Assembly (NCBI RefSeq): GCF_000091305.1
Contig: NC_013929.1
Span: forward strand, 6,758,001-6,822,000
Reading direction: 5' to 3'
DNA: 64,000 nucleotides
Source of the DNA: Streptomyces scabiei 87.22
Lineage (GTDB): Bacteria; Actinomycetota; Actinomycetes; Streptomycetales; Streptomycetaceae
A program made the translations under genes and the position numbers. Shown here piece after piece: positions 23,156-32,011 of the stretch (position 1 is its first letter; every line of letters begins with the position of its first letter). The notes beneath the pieces were generated by a model. It was not told the DNA's origin and did no database searches. It saw nothing but the letters and a program-made list of their open reading frames with translations.

Positions 23156-23779
23156 GTGGCTCTTCCCCCGCTGGCGACGGTGGCCGACCTCGGCAGCCTG
23201 GCGGAGTCGGCGCCGGCCGCAGACGTGCAACTGGCGCTGCGGTGGGCGTCGGGCCGGGTACGCCGGTACGTCCGGCAGGACATCACGCTCGTCGAGGACG
23301 ACACGATCGACCTGCCCGGCGGTGAGCGGGTGCTGACGCTGCCGCAGCGGCCCCTCGTCGTCGACGAGGAGCACCCGCTCACCGTCGTCGAACTGGCGGA
23401 GCCCGGGGGTGTCGAGGTCATCGCGGTCGAGAACCGGGACTACACCCGGCTCGGCAGTGAACTCACCCGCAGCCAGTCCTACTACGCGCTGACCCGCATC
23501 GCGGGCTGGCCCTACCAGCGTCAGCTGGGCGTGTGGGCGCCCAGGGTGCGGGTCACCTACAGCCACGGCGACGCGGAGATTCCCGACGACATCGTGGAGA
23601 TCGTCGTGGACCTCGCAAAGATGAACCTGGCCAACCCGGAGAACCTCCGCAGCGTCGCGATCGACGACTACAGCCGCACGTTCGCGGCGGAGACGATCGG
23701 GGGCGCCCGGCTCACCCGGGCGCACAAGGAAGACCTGCGGCCCTACCGGCGGGCCGCGTTCTCGGTGGCCCCGTCGTGA
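23156..23779 (+). CDS. Head-tail connector protein
   Basis: 207 residues from GTG 23156. The N-terminal LATVADLGSLAES and LALRWASGRVRRYVRQDI resemble the helical opening of HK97 gp6/SPP1 gp15-type connectors. It continues with beta-rich GGERVLTLPQRPLVVDEEHP and ends in IPDDIVEIVVDLAKMNL, then LRPYRRAAFSV. Length and order match head-tail connectors of siphophages. It follows the capsid cluster and is joined by a GTGA overlap to the head-closure gene. Confidence 0.75.
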   Translation: MALPPLATVADLGSLAESAPAADVQLALRWASGRVRRYVRQDITLVEDDTIDLPGGERVLTLPQRPLVVDEEHPLTVVELAEPGGVEVIAVENRDYTRLGSELTRSQSYYALTRIAGWPYQRQLGVWAPRVRVTYSHGDAEIPDDIVEIVVDLAKMNLANPENLRSVAIDDYSRTFAAETIGGARLTRAHKEDLRPYRRAAFSVAPS

Positions 23780-24195
23780 GCGCGCTCGACGCCGCTCTCG
23801 CCGCCGGCCGCCGTGAGGCCGAGGCCCTGATGCGCGACACCGTCAGCGTCTACCGGCCGGGCCCCGACCTGTTCGACCGGGACTCAGGGCAGACGGTGCC
23901 CGGCCAGCCCGCGGTCACCTTCTACACCGGCCGGGCGCGGGTGAAGGTCGAGCAGCTCGCCGACTCCGAAGTCCAGGCTGGCGAGCAGGAGGTCACGCTC
24001 CGGCAGTACAAGGTGACGATCCCGTTCGCCACGGAGCTGCCCGAGACTGGCGAACGGCCCCGGCCGGGCGACGTCATCGACGTGACCGCATCCCCGGACC
24101 CGCGGCTGACGGGACTGCGGCTGTGGGTGTCCGGCGTGCAGTACAGCGGCACCGCCACGGCGTGGCGGATCATCGCGGAGGACAGGTCACCATGA
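23776..24195 (+). CDS. Head closure protein (DUF6093-like)
   Basis: 139 residues from GTG 23776 (GTGA overlap). The sequence AEALMRDTVSVYRPGPDLFD, then GRARVKVEQLADSE and EVTLRQYKVTIPFATELPET, then PGDVIDVTASPDPRLTGLRL, is the standard pattern of actinophage DUF6093 head-closure proteins, which seal the connector before tail attachment. Length is typical. It overlaps the start region of the next gene by four bases (ATG 24192). Confidence 0.7.
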   Translation: MSALDAALAAGRREAEALMRDTVSVYRPGPDLFDRDSGQTVPGQPAVTFYTGRARVKVEQLADSEVQAGEQEVTLRQYKVTIPFATELPETGERPRPGDVIDVTASPDPRLTGLRLWVSGVQYSGTATAWRIIAEDRSP

Positions 24196-24584
24196 GCATC
24201 AACGCGAACACCCGCCAACTGGACGAACTGGCGAGGGTGTTCCGCGCCAACGGCGCCCGCGCGCAGGTGCAGGCGCGGGCGGTGGTGGCGCGCGGCGCGC
24301 TGAACGTGAAGAACGCCTGGCGGGCGAACGCGACGGCGAGCTCGGGCAGGCATGCGCGCCTGTATCCGGCGTCCATCAGCTACGACATGCGGCCGCACCC
24401 GACCGGGGCATCGGCTGAGATCGGCCCGGACAAGGGCAGGCCGCAGGGTCCGCTCGGCAACCTGCTGGAGTTCGGGTCGGTCAACAACCCGCCGCACATG
24501 GACGGCGCCCGGGCGCTGGCGGCGGAGGCGGCGGCTTTCACGCTGCACGTGGCGGCGATCGGCGCCCAGATGGGGCGCGGATGA
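24192..24584 (+). CDS. HK97 gp10-like tail-joining protein
   Basis: 130 residues from ATG 24192, four bases inside the previous gene. It opens with ANTRQLDELARVFRANGARA and contains VVARGALNVKNAWRANATAS, IGPDKGRPQGPLGNLLEFGS and NNPPHMDGARALAAEAAAFT, a pattern shared by HK97 gp10-like proteins at the top of the tail. It should sit between connector and tail tube. It is coupled by an ATGA-type overlap to the next gene. Confidence 0.75.
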   Translation: MSINANTRQLDELARVFRANGARAQVQARAVVARGALNVKNAWRANATASSGRHARLYPASISYDMRPHPTGASAEIGPDKGRPQGPLGNLLEFGSVNNPPHMDGARALAAEAAAFTLHVAAIGAQMGRG

Positions 24585-24985
24585 GTACCCCGCCCGCAGT
24601 CCTGCCGCACCGGGACGCGGTCAGGGCCGCGCTGGAGGCCGCACCGCTGGTGGTCGGCCTGGGCCGCGCCCCCGACCCGGTCCCGGCCGACCGCATGTAC
24701 GTGGTCCTGTACTTCACGCCGGGGCAGGCGGTGTCGGAGTCACTGGCTGACGCCCGCACAGACTTCGACTGCATGTTCCAGGTGACGTGCGTGGCCCCGA
24801 CCGAGGAGCGCTGCCTGTGGCTGGCCGACAAGGTCCGCCGGGCCCTGCACGCGCCGGTCGCGGTGACGGGCCGCACCACGTGGCGGCCGGAGGATCTCGG
24901 CGGCCCCCCGGTGCAGCGCGACGACGACGTCTCCCCGCCGCTGTTCTACGTCCCGATCCAGTACCACCTCAAATCCACCTCGTAG
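24581..24985 (+). CDS. Tail terminator protein
   Basis: 134 residues from ATG 24581 (ATGA overlap). LPHRDAVRAALEAAPLVVGL, YVVLYFTPGQAVSESLADAR, FQVTCVAPTEERCLWLADKV and FYVPIQYHLKS match the alternating helix-strand pattern of siphophage tail terminators, which cap the tail tube and set tail length with the tape measure. The length is within the usual 120-150. The position between the gp10-like protein and the tail tube gene agrees. Confidence 0.7.
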   Translation: MSTPPAVLPHRDAVRAALEAAPLVVGLGRAPDPVPADRMYVVLYFTPGQAVSESLADARTDFDCMFQVTCVAPTEERCLWLADKVRRALHAPVAVTGRTTWRPEDLGGPPVQRDDDVSPPLFYVPIQYHLKSTS

Positions 24986-24995
24986 GAGGAGCCTC

Positions 24996-25328
24996 GTGGC
25001 CACTCTCACCACGCAAGCCATCGTCGCCGCCGGCACCGACCCGACCTACGCCGCCGCCGCGGGCGGCGGCGACAAGGTCAGGCCCGGCCCGACGACGTTC
25101 CTGCACGTCATGAACGGCGGCGGCTCGCCGATCACCGTCACGGTCGCCGCGCCCGGCAACTTCTACGCCTCGGTGGCCAACCCGGATCTGACCGTCACGG
25201 TGGACGCGTCCGGCGAGAAGATGATCCCCATCCCGGCGACTCCGTTCGCGGACAACTCCGACTCGGGTCTCGCGGCGGTCACCTACTCCGGCGTGACGTC
25301 CGTGACCGTGGCCGCTCTGTCCATCTGA
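24996..25328 (+). CDS. Small phage structural protein, beta-rich
   Basis: 110 residues from GTG 24996 with ribosome-binding site aggagg. It is rich in Thr, Val, Ala and Gly (GAGTDPTYAAAAGG, SPITVTVAAPGNFYASVANP, YSGVTSVTVAALSI) without cysteine, with long beta stretches. It may be an Ig-like or decoration-type structural protein. It lies between tail terminator and tail tube genes and is directly followed by an intrinsic terminator. The precise role is unknown. Confidence 0.65.
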   Translation: MATLTTQAIVAAGTDPTYAAAAGGGDKVRPGPTTFLHVMNGGGSPITVTVAAPGNFYASVANPDLTVTVDASGEKMIPIPATPFADNSDSGLAAVTYSGVTSVTVAALSI

Positions 25329-25352
25329 CCGCCGCCCCCGCACAGCCCGCCC

Positions 25353-25376
25353 GCCCCGCCTCGTCGGGGCTTTTTT
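25353..25376 (+). terminator. Intrinsic terminator with T6 tail inside the tail operon
   Basis: GCCCCG (25353-25358) and CGGGGC (25365-25370), loop CCTCGT, followed directly by TTTTTT (25371-25376). This is a canonical Rho-independent terminator, placed 25 bases after one structural gene and 25 bases before the next. It leaves almost no room for a new promoter, so it probably acts as a leaky step-down. Confidence 0.85.
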
Positions 25377-25400
25377 CATGCCCCGAAGGAGGACACGTCC

Positions 25401-25880
25401 ATGTCCGACGTGATCAACGACGGTAAGACCCGGGTCTACTGGGTCACCACGATCGCCAACATCGCTGCGCCGACGGTCGCGGAGCTGAACGCCGGTCTCA
25501 ACTTCACCGAGCGGATCACCCCCGACGGCCTGAACATCCCGGCCGAGACCGCCGACGTCGACAACTCCAGCCTCGCGTCGACGTTCACCACCAACCGTGC
25601 CGGCCGCCGTAGCTTCTCCCCGGAGGTCACGTTCAAGCGGGGCGACAACCCCACCGACGACCTGCCGTGGACCACGCTTCCGTACCAGACCACCGGCTAC
25701 CTCGTCGTGCGTCGCATCCTGGCCTACACCACTGCCTGGGCCGCCGCGCAGAAGTGCGAGGTCTACCCCGTCGAGTGTGGCGAGCGGAACAGCATTCCGC
25801 CGGCGCCGAACGAGGTCGCGAAGTTCACCAGCCAGATGAAGCTGCGCGCCGAGCCGAACACGGACGCGACGGTCGCCTGA
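25401..25880 (+). CDS. Major tail tube protein
   Basis: 159 residues from ATG 25401 with a strong ribosome-binding site (gaaggagg). It has VYWVTTIANIAAPTVAELNA, FTERITPDGLNIPAETADVD, SFSPEVTFKRGDNPTDD and TSQMKLRAEPNTDATVA. The tube pattern with the phage-tail-like RTSG-type beta sandwich and the gene order before the tail chaperones supports this. It should be among the most abundant virion proteins. It touches the next gene by one base. Confidence 0.8.
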   Translation: MSDVINDGKTRVYWVTTIANIAAPTVAELNAGLNFTERITPDGLNIPAETADVDNSSLASTFTTNRAGRRSFSPEVTFKRGDNPTDDLPWTTLPYQTTGYLVVRRILAYTTAWAAAQKCEVYPVECGERNSIPPAPNEVAKFTSQMKLRAEPNTDATVA

Positions 25881-26395
25881 TGCCCGACATCAAGGACATC
25901 CTCGCGAAGGCGAAGCCGCGCGAGCACACGGTGCCGATCTGTCTCGCCGGGGATGTGGCCGCCGAGGTCGAGCGCCTGGAGGCGGAGCTGGCGGCGACCT
26001 CGTCGTGGCAGCAGCAGTCGCTCGCCGAGGCCAACCCCGGCATCGAGATCGCCGAGAAGATCAAGGACGCCCGGGAACGAATGGCGGCCGCCGAGGTCCC
26101 GTTCACGTTCCGGGCGCTCGGCGCGAAGGCGTGGAGCGATCTCGTGGCGGAGCATCCGGGCAAGACCCCGGAAGAGGCGTGGGACGACGAAACCCTCGCT
26201 CCTGCGCTGGTGGCCGCGTGCGCGATCGACCCGGTGATGACGCCCGAGGACGTCGACGCCCTGTTCGAGACGCTCAACCTGGGGCAGCGCCAGGAACTCA
26301 TCAACGCCGCCTGGTCCGTGAACAGCGAGGGCACCTCCGTCCCTTTCGCGCTGCACGCCTCCGCGATCCTCGCCTCCCACACCGGCGGGAAGTAG
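25880..26395 (+). CDS. Tail assembly chaperone, short form (gpG-like)
   Basis: 171 residues from ATG 25880. The N-terminus (PDIKDILAKAKPREHTVPI) and helical pair (DVAAEVERLEAELAATSS, EKIKDARERMAAAEV) with GKTPEEAWDDETLAPALVAA match actinophage tail chaperones that bind the tape measure. The protein ends with AILASHTGGK when read without frameshifting. A perfect slippery heptamer lies 16 codons before the stop, so a longer form is made too. It immediately precedes the second chaperone frame and the tape measure. Confidence 0.85.
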   Translation: MPDIKDILAKAKPREHTVPICLAGDVAAEVERLEAELAATSSWQQQSLAEANPGIEIAEKIKDARERMAAAEVPFTFRALGAKAWSDLVAEHPGKTPEEAWDDETLAPALVAACAIDPVMTPEDVDALFETLNLGQRQELINAAWSVNSEGTSVPFALHASAILASHTGGK

Positions 26396-26700
26396 AGACC
26401 GCCCGCGCCTGGGGCGTGCCCCGGTCGATCTTCCTCGGCCGTCCGTGGCCGCAGCCGGGGGAACCGCTGTGGACGGACGAGGACCGGGAGTGGGCGCTCG
26501 CCCTGCACCACATCGAGCAGGACGTGTGCCCGGACTGCCGCCAGCCGTGGGGTGACGCCACGGAGAAGAAGAACGAAGGGACGTGGAAAGCGCAGTTGGT
26601 GCGCTGCCACGCCTGCCACACAGCGGCCCGCACCGTGGGTCAGTTCGAATCCAGCGGCGGCGACATGCGCGGCCTCCACGTCAACCTGACCAGGGGGTGA
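25880..26700 (+). CDS. Tail assembly chaperone, -1 frameshift fusion (gpGT-like)
   Basis: The fusion reads 25880-26347 in the gpG frame, then slips -1 and continues 26347-26700, giving about 273 residues. The extension has no own credible start near its beginning; the first GTG at 26416 lacks a ribosome-binding site. It contains LGRPWPQPGEPLWTDEDREW and two pairs, CPDC and CHAC, likely a zinc site. Across siphophages a frameshifted second chaperone of this shape coordinates tail tube assembly around the tape measure. The stop lies three bases before the tape measure start. Confidence 0.8.
26341..26347 (+). other. Programmed -1 frameshift site C_CCT_TTC
   Basis: The zero-frame codons are gtc cct ttc (26339-26347), so the X_XXY_YYZ heptamer C CCT TTC at 26341-26347 is in the right register. 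After slipping, Pro-CCT reads CCC and Phe-TTC reads TTT, both fully paired. The downstream frame is open from before this point to 26700. This is the classic geometry for gpG/gpGT frameshifting. Confidence 0.85.
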
Positions 26701-26703
26701 GCC

Positions 26704-29700
26704 GTGGCTGTCCGCACCGTCTCCGTCATCCTCACTGCGGACATCACCGCGTTCCGGGCCCGCATGGGGGAGGCGTCGCGTACGGCCGGCCGCACCTCCC
26801 GCGACATCCGCACGCGGATGCGGGACGCCGGCCGGACCATGGTCCGGGTCGGCGAGAACCAGCGGACCGCCCTGAAGATGGTGCAGGGTGCCTCGATCGG
26901 CTTGATCGCCGCGTTCGGGTTCGCGGTCGCAGCGTCGGCACGGTTCGAGAAGGCCATGAGCAACGTCCGGGCCGTCACCCAGGCCAACGGCGCCGAGATG
27001 GTCAAACTCCGGTCGGCGGCACTGGAGATGGGCCGCACGACCGCGTTCTCTGCCGTGCAGGCGGCGGAGGCGGAGCACGAACTCGCCAAGGCCGGCGTGT
27101 CCACAGCCGACATCGCCGGGGGCGCGCTGCGCGGCGCCCTGAACCTGGCGGCGGCAGCCGAGATCAACGTCGCCGAGGGCGCGGAGATCGCCGCCAACGC
27201 GATGACCGTGTTCGGGCTGAAGGGCAAGGACGTCGGGCACGTCGCCGACGTCCTCGCGGCCGCCGCGAACAAGTCCACGACCGACGTGCACCAGATGGGC
27301 CTGTCCCTGCGGATGGCGGGCCAGGTCGCCTCCCAGACCGGGCTCAGCCTCGAAGACACCGTGGGCGCCCTGACCCTTTTCGCGGCTGAGGGCCTCAAGG
27401 GTTCCGACGCCGGCACCAGCTTCAAGGTGATGCTGCAGCGGCTCACCCCGCAGTCCAAAGAGGCGCAGGCCACGATGGACAAGCTGGGGTTCTCCGCCTA
27501 CGACGCGCAGGGCAACTTCGTCGGTCTGCACGAGATGGCCGCGCGGATGAAGGAGTCGTTCGCCGGCCTGACGCCCGAGGCCCGCAACAGTGCGATGGGC
27601 ATCATCTTCGGGTCGGACGCCGTCCGCGCCGCGAACATCATCTACAAGCACGGCGCGGAGGGCGTCCAGACCTACACCGACGCCGTCAATGATCAGGGCT
27701 ACGCGCAGGCCGTCGCCATGACGCGCATGGACAACCTGATCGGCGACGTCAAGCTCCTGCGGGCGGCCCTTGAGTCGGCGCTCATCGAGACGGGCACGGC
27801 CGCGAACTCCTCGTTGCGGGACATGGTGCAGTGGGTCACCCGGCTCGTGAACGCCTACAGCAGCCTCCCGCCCGGCCTCCAGCAGTCCGTCGGCCTCCTG
27901 ACCGGACTCGTCGGCATCCTCGGCCTGGCGGGCGCCTCGATGCTCCTGCTGCTGCCTCGCATCATGCTGGTGCGCCGCGAGTTGATCGCGCTGGGCATCA
28001 CCTCGACCGTGGTCCGGGCGCAGATGATGACGCTGGGCAAGCTGGGCCTCGTCCTGGGCGCCCTCACCGCCGTCGCCTGGGGCATCGACTCCCTTGCCGA
28101 CAAGATGCGCGGCGCCGGCCCGGACGCGACCAAGCTCGCCAACTCGCTGGTGGACCTGGCGCAGAAGGGCAAGAAGGGCGGTGAGCTGACCAAGGCGTTC
28201 GGCAAGGATCTGGACGGCTTCGGCGAGGCGGTCGCGCGGATCGCCCACCCCAACGTGGCCGGCCGCTTCGAGGACTTCCTGTCGACGTTCGACCCGATGG
28301 CTGACGGCAGCCCCTGGCTGGAGGACGCTCGGGAGAAGGTGGCCTCGCTCGACGAGGCCCTTGCCTCGCTCGTGGCGAGCGGCGCCACCGACGTGGCTGC
28401 CGAAGGCTTCAAGCAGATGGCGGCCGAGGCGGAGAAGCACGGCACCTCTGCTGAGAAGCTGCTGACGCTGCTGCCGAGCTACGCCAACGGTCTGGCGGGT
28501 GCAGACACACAGGCGAAAATCACCGCCGCGTCGGAAGGCGAACTCGGCGAGGCGACGGCCATGACCGCCGACGAGATGGCCGATCAGCGCACGGCGGCCG
28601 AGAAGCTGACCGAGGCGCTGAACCTCCTGAACGGCGTCGCGATCACCACGGCCGAGCAGCAGATCGCTTTCGAGCAGTCTCTCGACGACCTCGCCGCAGC
28701 GGTGAAGGAGAACGGCACAGGGCTGGACATCACCTCGGAGAAGGGGCGTGCGGTGAAGACCGCGTTCCTCGACTCGGCGAAGGCTGCACAGGAGTACGCC
28801 CAGTCGGTGGCCGACCAGAAGGGCTCGGTGGAGGCCGGGAACGCCGTCCTGGAGACCAGTATCGGCGCTCTGAAGCGGACGATGAGGCAGGCCGGGTTCA
28901 CCGAAAAGCAGATCAAGGACCTGATCGGCAGGTACGCGCAGATCCCGCCGAAGACCGGCACGGAGGTCAAGGCCGAGACCGACGGCGCGATCTCTGATCT
29001 GGAGAACGTGCAGCGGAAGGTCAAGAACACCCGCGGCAAGAAGATCACCGTCGACGCCCTGACCAAGGCCGGTGAGGCCGCGCTCGAACGGCTCGGCTAC
29101 AAGGTGAAGCGGACCAAGGGCAAGAAGGTCACCATCACGGTGCCCACCGGCAGCCAGCAGGCCGCCGTGTACGCCCTCGCCAGTGCGATCGCCGGACTGC
29201 GTGACAAGAGCGTCCGGATCACCACGTACTACAGCTACAAGGGCAAGAACATCGCGGGCGTGAGCGCCGGGCGCATGTCGTACGGCGGCATCGTCGGCCA
29301 CGCCGCGGACGGCCTCTACATTCCCGGCTACGCCCCCCGCATCGACGATCAGCTGATCCTCGCGTCCCGGGGCGAGGGCGTCCTCGTGCCGGAGACGGTC
29401 CGCAAGGGCGGGCAGCGCACGGGACTCGGCCCGGCCGGCTTCATCGGCGCCCTCAACAACTGGGGCCGTCTCGGCACCCGGATGCCGATGTTCGCGGACG
29501 GCGGCATCGTCGGCTACGCCAACGGCGGCACCGTCAAGCGGAAGAAGACCACGCCCCAGTCCGTCATCAACGCCCGCCGTGAACTGCCCGGCGACTTCGG
29601 GGACTTCTCCCGCTCGCTGACCAAGTCGGCGTCCGAGATCAAGTCCGCGGCCAAGGCGCTCGCCACGGACCTGAAGAAGCTGGGCAAGACCGGATGGCGG

Positions 29701-30540
29701 CTCGCCGGACAGGTCGAACGGACCAGCCGCAAACTACAGTCCCTCGCGGACAAGCGGGACAACCTCCGCGAGAAGATCGCCGAGGGCAGGCAGTTCGCCA
29801 AGGACCAGACCTCCAGCAGCAAAGAGTTCATGGCGCTGGGCGACGGCAAGAACGCCCGCGCCCTGATCAAAGACCTGAAGGCGCGGCAGGCCGAAGCCAC
29901 CGACTTCAAGAAGGACGTCGACTTCCTGCGAAAGCGCGGCCTGAACAAGGACTTGCTGCGGCAGGTCATCGAGGAGGGGCCCGGCAGCGATCTCGCCGAG
30001 CGCCTGATGACCGCCTCCGGCTCCGAGTTCAAGGAGCTCAACTCGCTGGCGAAGAAGGGTGCCGGGCTCGCCAAGAGCATCGGCCGGACCTCGGCCGACG
30101 CCCTGTACGACGCGGGCAAGAACGCCGGCAAGGGTTTCCTCCAGGGCCTGATCTCGCAGGAGAAGGCTCTGCAGAAGCAGATGGACAAGTTGGGCCAGAG
30201 CCTGGTCAAGGCCATCAAGAAGGCCCTGAAGATCAAGTCGCCGTCGGCCGTCATGCGGGACCAGGTCGGCATGCAGCTCGGCGCCGGCCTGGTGCAGGGG
30301 ATGGACCGGACCCTCGTGGACGTGCAGGCGGCCGGGCACCGCATGTCTGCTGCGGCGATCAGCGCCGCCTGGGGCGGCCCCTCGCCTGGCTCGGCCGCAG
30401 CCACGGCCGGAGGCCAGTTCACGGGTCAGCTGTTCCTCGACAACGGCACCTTCCTCGGCGCCGTGAAGGGCACCGTGCAGCCGATGATCCGCGAGTCCGA
30501 GCAGCGGCAGGCGTTCCGGGCGAAGGTTGGGGGGCGCTGA
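26704..30540 (+). CDS. Tape measure protein
   Basis: 1278 residues from GTG 26704, the longest gene of the prophage. It is the TP901-type: an N-terminal GEASRTAGRTSRDIRTRMRD and ALEMGRTTAFSAVQAAEAEH core region to about residue 350, membrane-type stretches around residues 395-470 (SVGLLTGLVGILGLAGASML, LGKLGLVLGALTAVAWGI), then Lys/Arg-rich helical repeats and a C-terminal region near KALKIKSPSAVMRDQVGMQL. It sets tail length; at about 0.15 nm per residue this predicts a tail near 190 nm. It is followed at one base by the distal tail gene. Confidence 0.9.
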   Translation: MAVRTVSVILTADITAFRARMGEASRTAGRTSRDIRTRMRDAGRTMVRVGENQRTALKMVQGASIGLIAAFGFAVAASARFEKAMSNVRAVTQANGAEMVKLRSAALEMGRTTAFSAVQAAEAEHELAKAGVSTADIAGGALRGALNLAAAAEINVAEGAEIAANAMTVFGLKGKDVGHVADVLAAAANKSTTDVHQMGLSLRMAGQVASQTGLSLEDTVGALTLFAAEGLKGSDAGTSFKVMLQRLTPQSKEAQATMDKLGFSAYDAQGNFVGLHEMAARMKESFAGLTPEARNSAMGIIFGSDAVRAANIIYKHGAEGVQTYTDAVNDQGYAQAVAMTRMDNLIGDVKLLRAALESALIETGTAANSSLRDMVQWVTRLVNAYSSLPPGLQQSVGLLTGLVGILGLAGASMLLLLPRIMLVRRELIALGITSTVVRAQMMTLGKLGLVLGALTAVAWGIDSLADKMRGAGPDATKLANSLVDLAQKGKKGGELTKAFGKDLDGFGEAVARIAHPNVAGRFEDFLSTFDPMADGSPWLEDAREKVASLDEALASLVASGATDVAAEGFKQMAAEAEKHGTSAEKLLTLLPSYANGLAGADTQAKITAASEGELGEATAMTADEMADQRTAAEKLTEALNLLNGVAITTAEQQIAFEQSLDDLAAAVKENGTGLDITSEKGRAVKTAFLDSAKAAQEYAQSVADQKGSVEAGNAVLETSIGALKRTMRQAGFTEKQIKDLIGRYAQIPPKTGTEVKAETDGAISDLENVQRKVKNTRGKKITVDALTKAGEAALERLGYKVKRTKGKKVTITVPTGSQQAAVYALASAIAGLRDKSVRITTYYSYKGKNIAGVSAGRMSYGGIVGHAADGLYIPGYAPRIDDQLILASRGEGVLVPETVRKGGQRTGLGPAGFIGALNNWGRLGTRMPMFADGGIVGYANGGTVKRKKTTPQSVINARRELPGDFGDFSRSLTKSASEIKSAAKALATDLKKLGKTGWRLAGQVERTSRKLQSLADKRDNLREKIAEGRQFAKDQTSSSKEFMALGDGKNARALIKDLKARQAEATDFKKDVDFLRKRGLNKDLLRQVIEEGPGSDLAERLMTASGSEFKELNSLAKKGAGLAKSIGRTSADALYDAGKNAGKGFLQGLISQEKALQKQMDKLGQSLVKAIKKALKIKSPSAVMRDQVGMQLGAGLVQGMDRTLVDVQAAGHRMSAAAISAAWGGPSPGSAAATAGGQFTGQLFLDNGTFLGAVKGTVQPMIRESEQRQAFRAKVGGR

Positions 30541-32010
30541 GTGGCCATCTCCTTCATCGGCATCGGGGCTCTGTCCAACCACGCCGACACGATCACCCCC
30601 GCCTACCCGGCCGGGGCGACCGCCGGGCGCCTGGCCGTCCTCCAGGTCGTATCCGCGCACACCGACGAGTCCATCCCCACCACCCCTTCCGGTTGGAACC
30701 TGGCCGGCACGTTCTCCGGCGGCGGTGGCGTGTTCGGGGCGGCGGCGGGTCCGCGGCGGGTGACGTTCTTCACCCGGGTCCTGGTGGGCTCGGATGCGGC
30801 TCCGTCGACACGGATTCCGTCCGGGTCCACGGGGTCGCTGGTGTGCGGCCGGATCCTCGTGCTGGATCGCAGCGCGGGCACCGGCTGGCGGTGGGCCGTC
30901 ACCTTCGGGGAGGACACCTCCTCCGGGACCGGGTTCTCGGCTGCGGCCTCCACGGCGCTGACGTGGGCGGCCGGAGATTTCGCGGTGCTCGGCTACGGCG
31001 TGAGCGTGTCCACGGCATCGGCGACAGCGGAGGCCGTGGCCGCCACCGGCATCACCTTCGGCACGGTGACCGAGCGGGCCGACGACGCTGTCACGGACGG
31101 CCATGACGCCCGGCTGATCACGGCGACCGGAGCGGTGTCGTCCGGCAGCGGCACCCAGTCGCCGACGGTCACGGCGACGCTGGCTGCCGCAGCCGTCGGC
31201 GTGGCCGGCGTCCTGCGGGTCCGGGAGGCGACCGCGGCCATCGCGGCCGTCGCACAGACCGCGTTCCCTCCTCGGAACCTGGCGTCGGTGACGGGCATGC
31301 TCGCGGAGAACATCGTCGCCGCCACCATCTACCGGGTGATCGGCGCGAGCCGGGTGGCGGTCCGGGCGGCCGAAGCGGTCGACGTCACCGGGCAGACCGC
31401 GCTGCTTCGTGTCGACGCCGAGCAGCCTTTCGGTGTGGCCGTGTCGTACATGGCCGAGCTGGAGGACGTCAACGGCAACGTGTGGACCGTGGAGTCGGTC
31501 GGCACGATCACATCGACCGTGGACGGGGACGTCATCTCCGACGCGATCCGTGGGCTCGGGGCGACCGTGGTGGTCGCTTCCTGGCCGGACAAGAAACGAG
31601 ACCGCGACGCGACCCAGTTCAACGTGGGCGGCCGCATCGTCGTCGTGTCCCGGCCGCGGTCGAGTGCCTCAGCGACCGTCCTGGTGCGCACCGAAACCGA
31701 GGAGCAGGGCGACGCGCTGAACGAGGTGCTCGGCTCCGCCACCGAGGGCATCATCCTCATCCGCGCACGGACCAGCATCCCGGGCGTCGACGGGCACGTG
31801 GCCGCCCTGTCGGACACGGAGGACCGCAACTGGTACGACCCGGTGCGCCGTTGGAGCCTTGACATCGTCGAGACCGAGGCGTGGCCCACCATCCTGGAGG
31901 CCGCGGGTTTCACGCTGCAGGACGTGGCCGACAACTACACCTCCCTGGCGGACCTTGCTGCGGACAACGCCACGCTCCTCGCCCTGGCGCTGAAGGACTT
32001 CGGGGTCTGA
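30541..32010 (+). CDS. Minor tail protein (distal tail region)
   Basis: 489 residues from GTG 30541, directly after the tape measure stop. The N-terminal half is beta-rich with low-complexity Thr/Ala/Ser stretches (SFIGIGALSNHADTITPAYP, RRVTFFTRVLVGSDAAPSTR). The C-terminal half contains RVIGASRVAVRAAEAVDVTG, VTSTVDGD and the closing TLQDVADNYTSLADLAADN, features shared with actinophage minor tail proteins. An N-terminal carbohydrate-binding-like module may be fused to a tail domain. Its exact place in the tail tip is not clear. Confidence 0.7.
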   Translation: MAISFIGIGALSNHADTITPAYPAGATAGRLAVLQVVSAHTDESIPTTPSGWNLAGTFSGGGGVFGAAAGPRRVTFFTRVLVGSDAAPSTRIPSGSTGSLVCGRILVLDRSAGTGWRWAVTFGEDTSSGTGFSAAASTALTWAAGDFAVLGYGVSVSTASATAEAVAATGITFGTVTERADDAVTDGHDARLITATGAVSSGSGTQSPTVTATLAAAAVGVAGVLRVREATAAIAAVAQTAFPPRNLASVTGMLAENIVAATIYRVIGASRVAVRAAEAVDVTGQTALLRVDAEQPFGVAVSYMAELEDVNGNVWTVESVGTITSTVDGDVISDAIRGLGATVVVASWPDKKRDRDATQFNVGGRIVVVSRPRSSASATVLVRTETEEQGDALNEVLGSATEGIILIRARTSIPGVDGHVAALSDTEDRNWYDPVRRWSLDIVETEAWPTILEAAGFTLQDVADNYTSLADLAADNATLLALALKDFGV

Positions 32011-32011
32011 C

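Noticed and set aside
25825..29301. Long minus-strand open frame of 1158 codons under the tape measure gene
   Set aside because: It is a high-GC shadow of the tape measure frame, without ribosome-binding site or recognisable domains.
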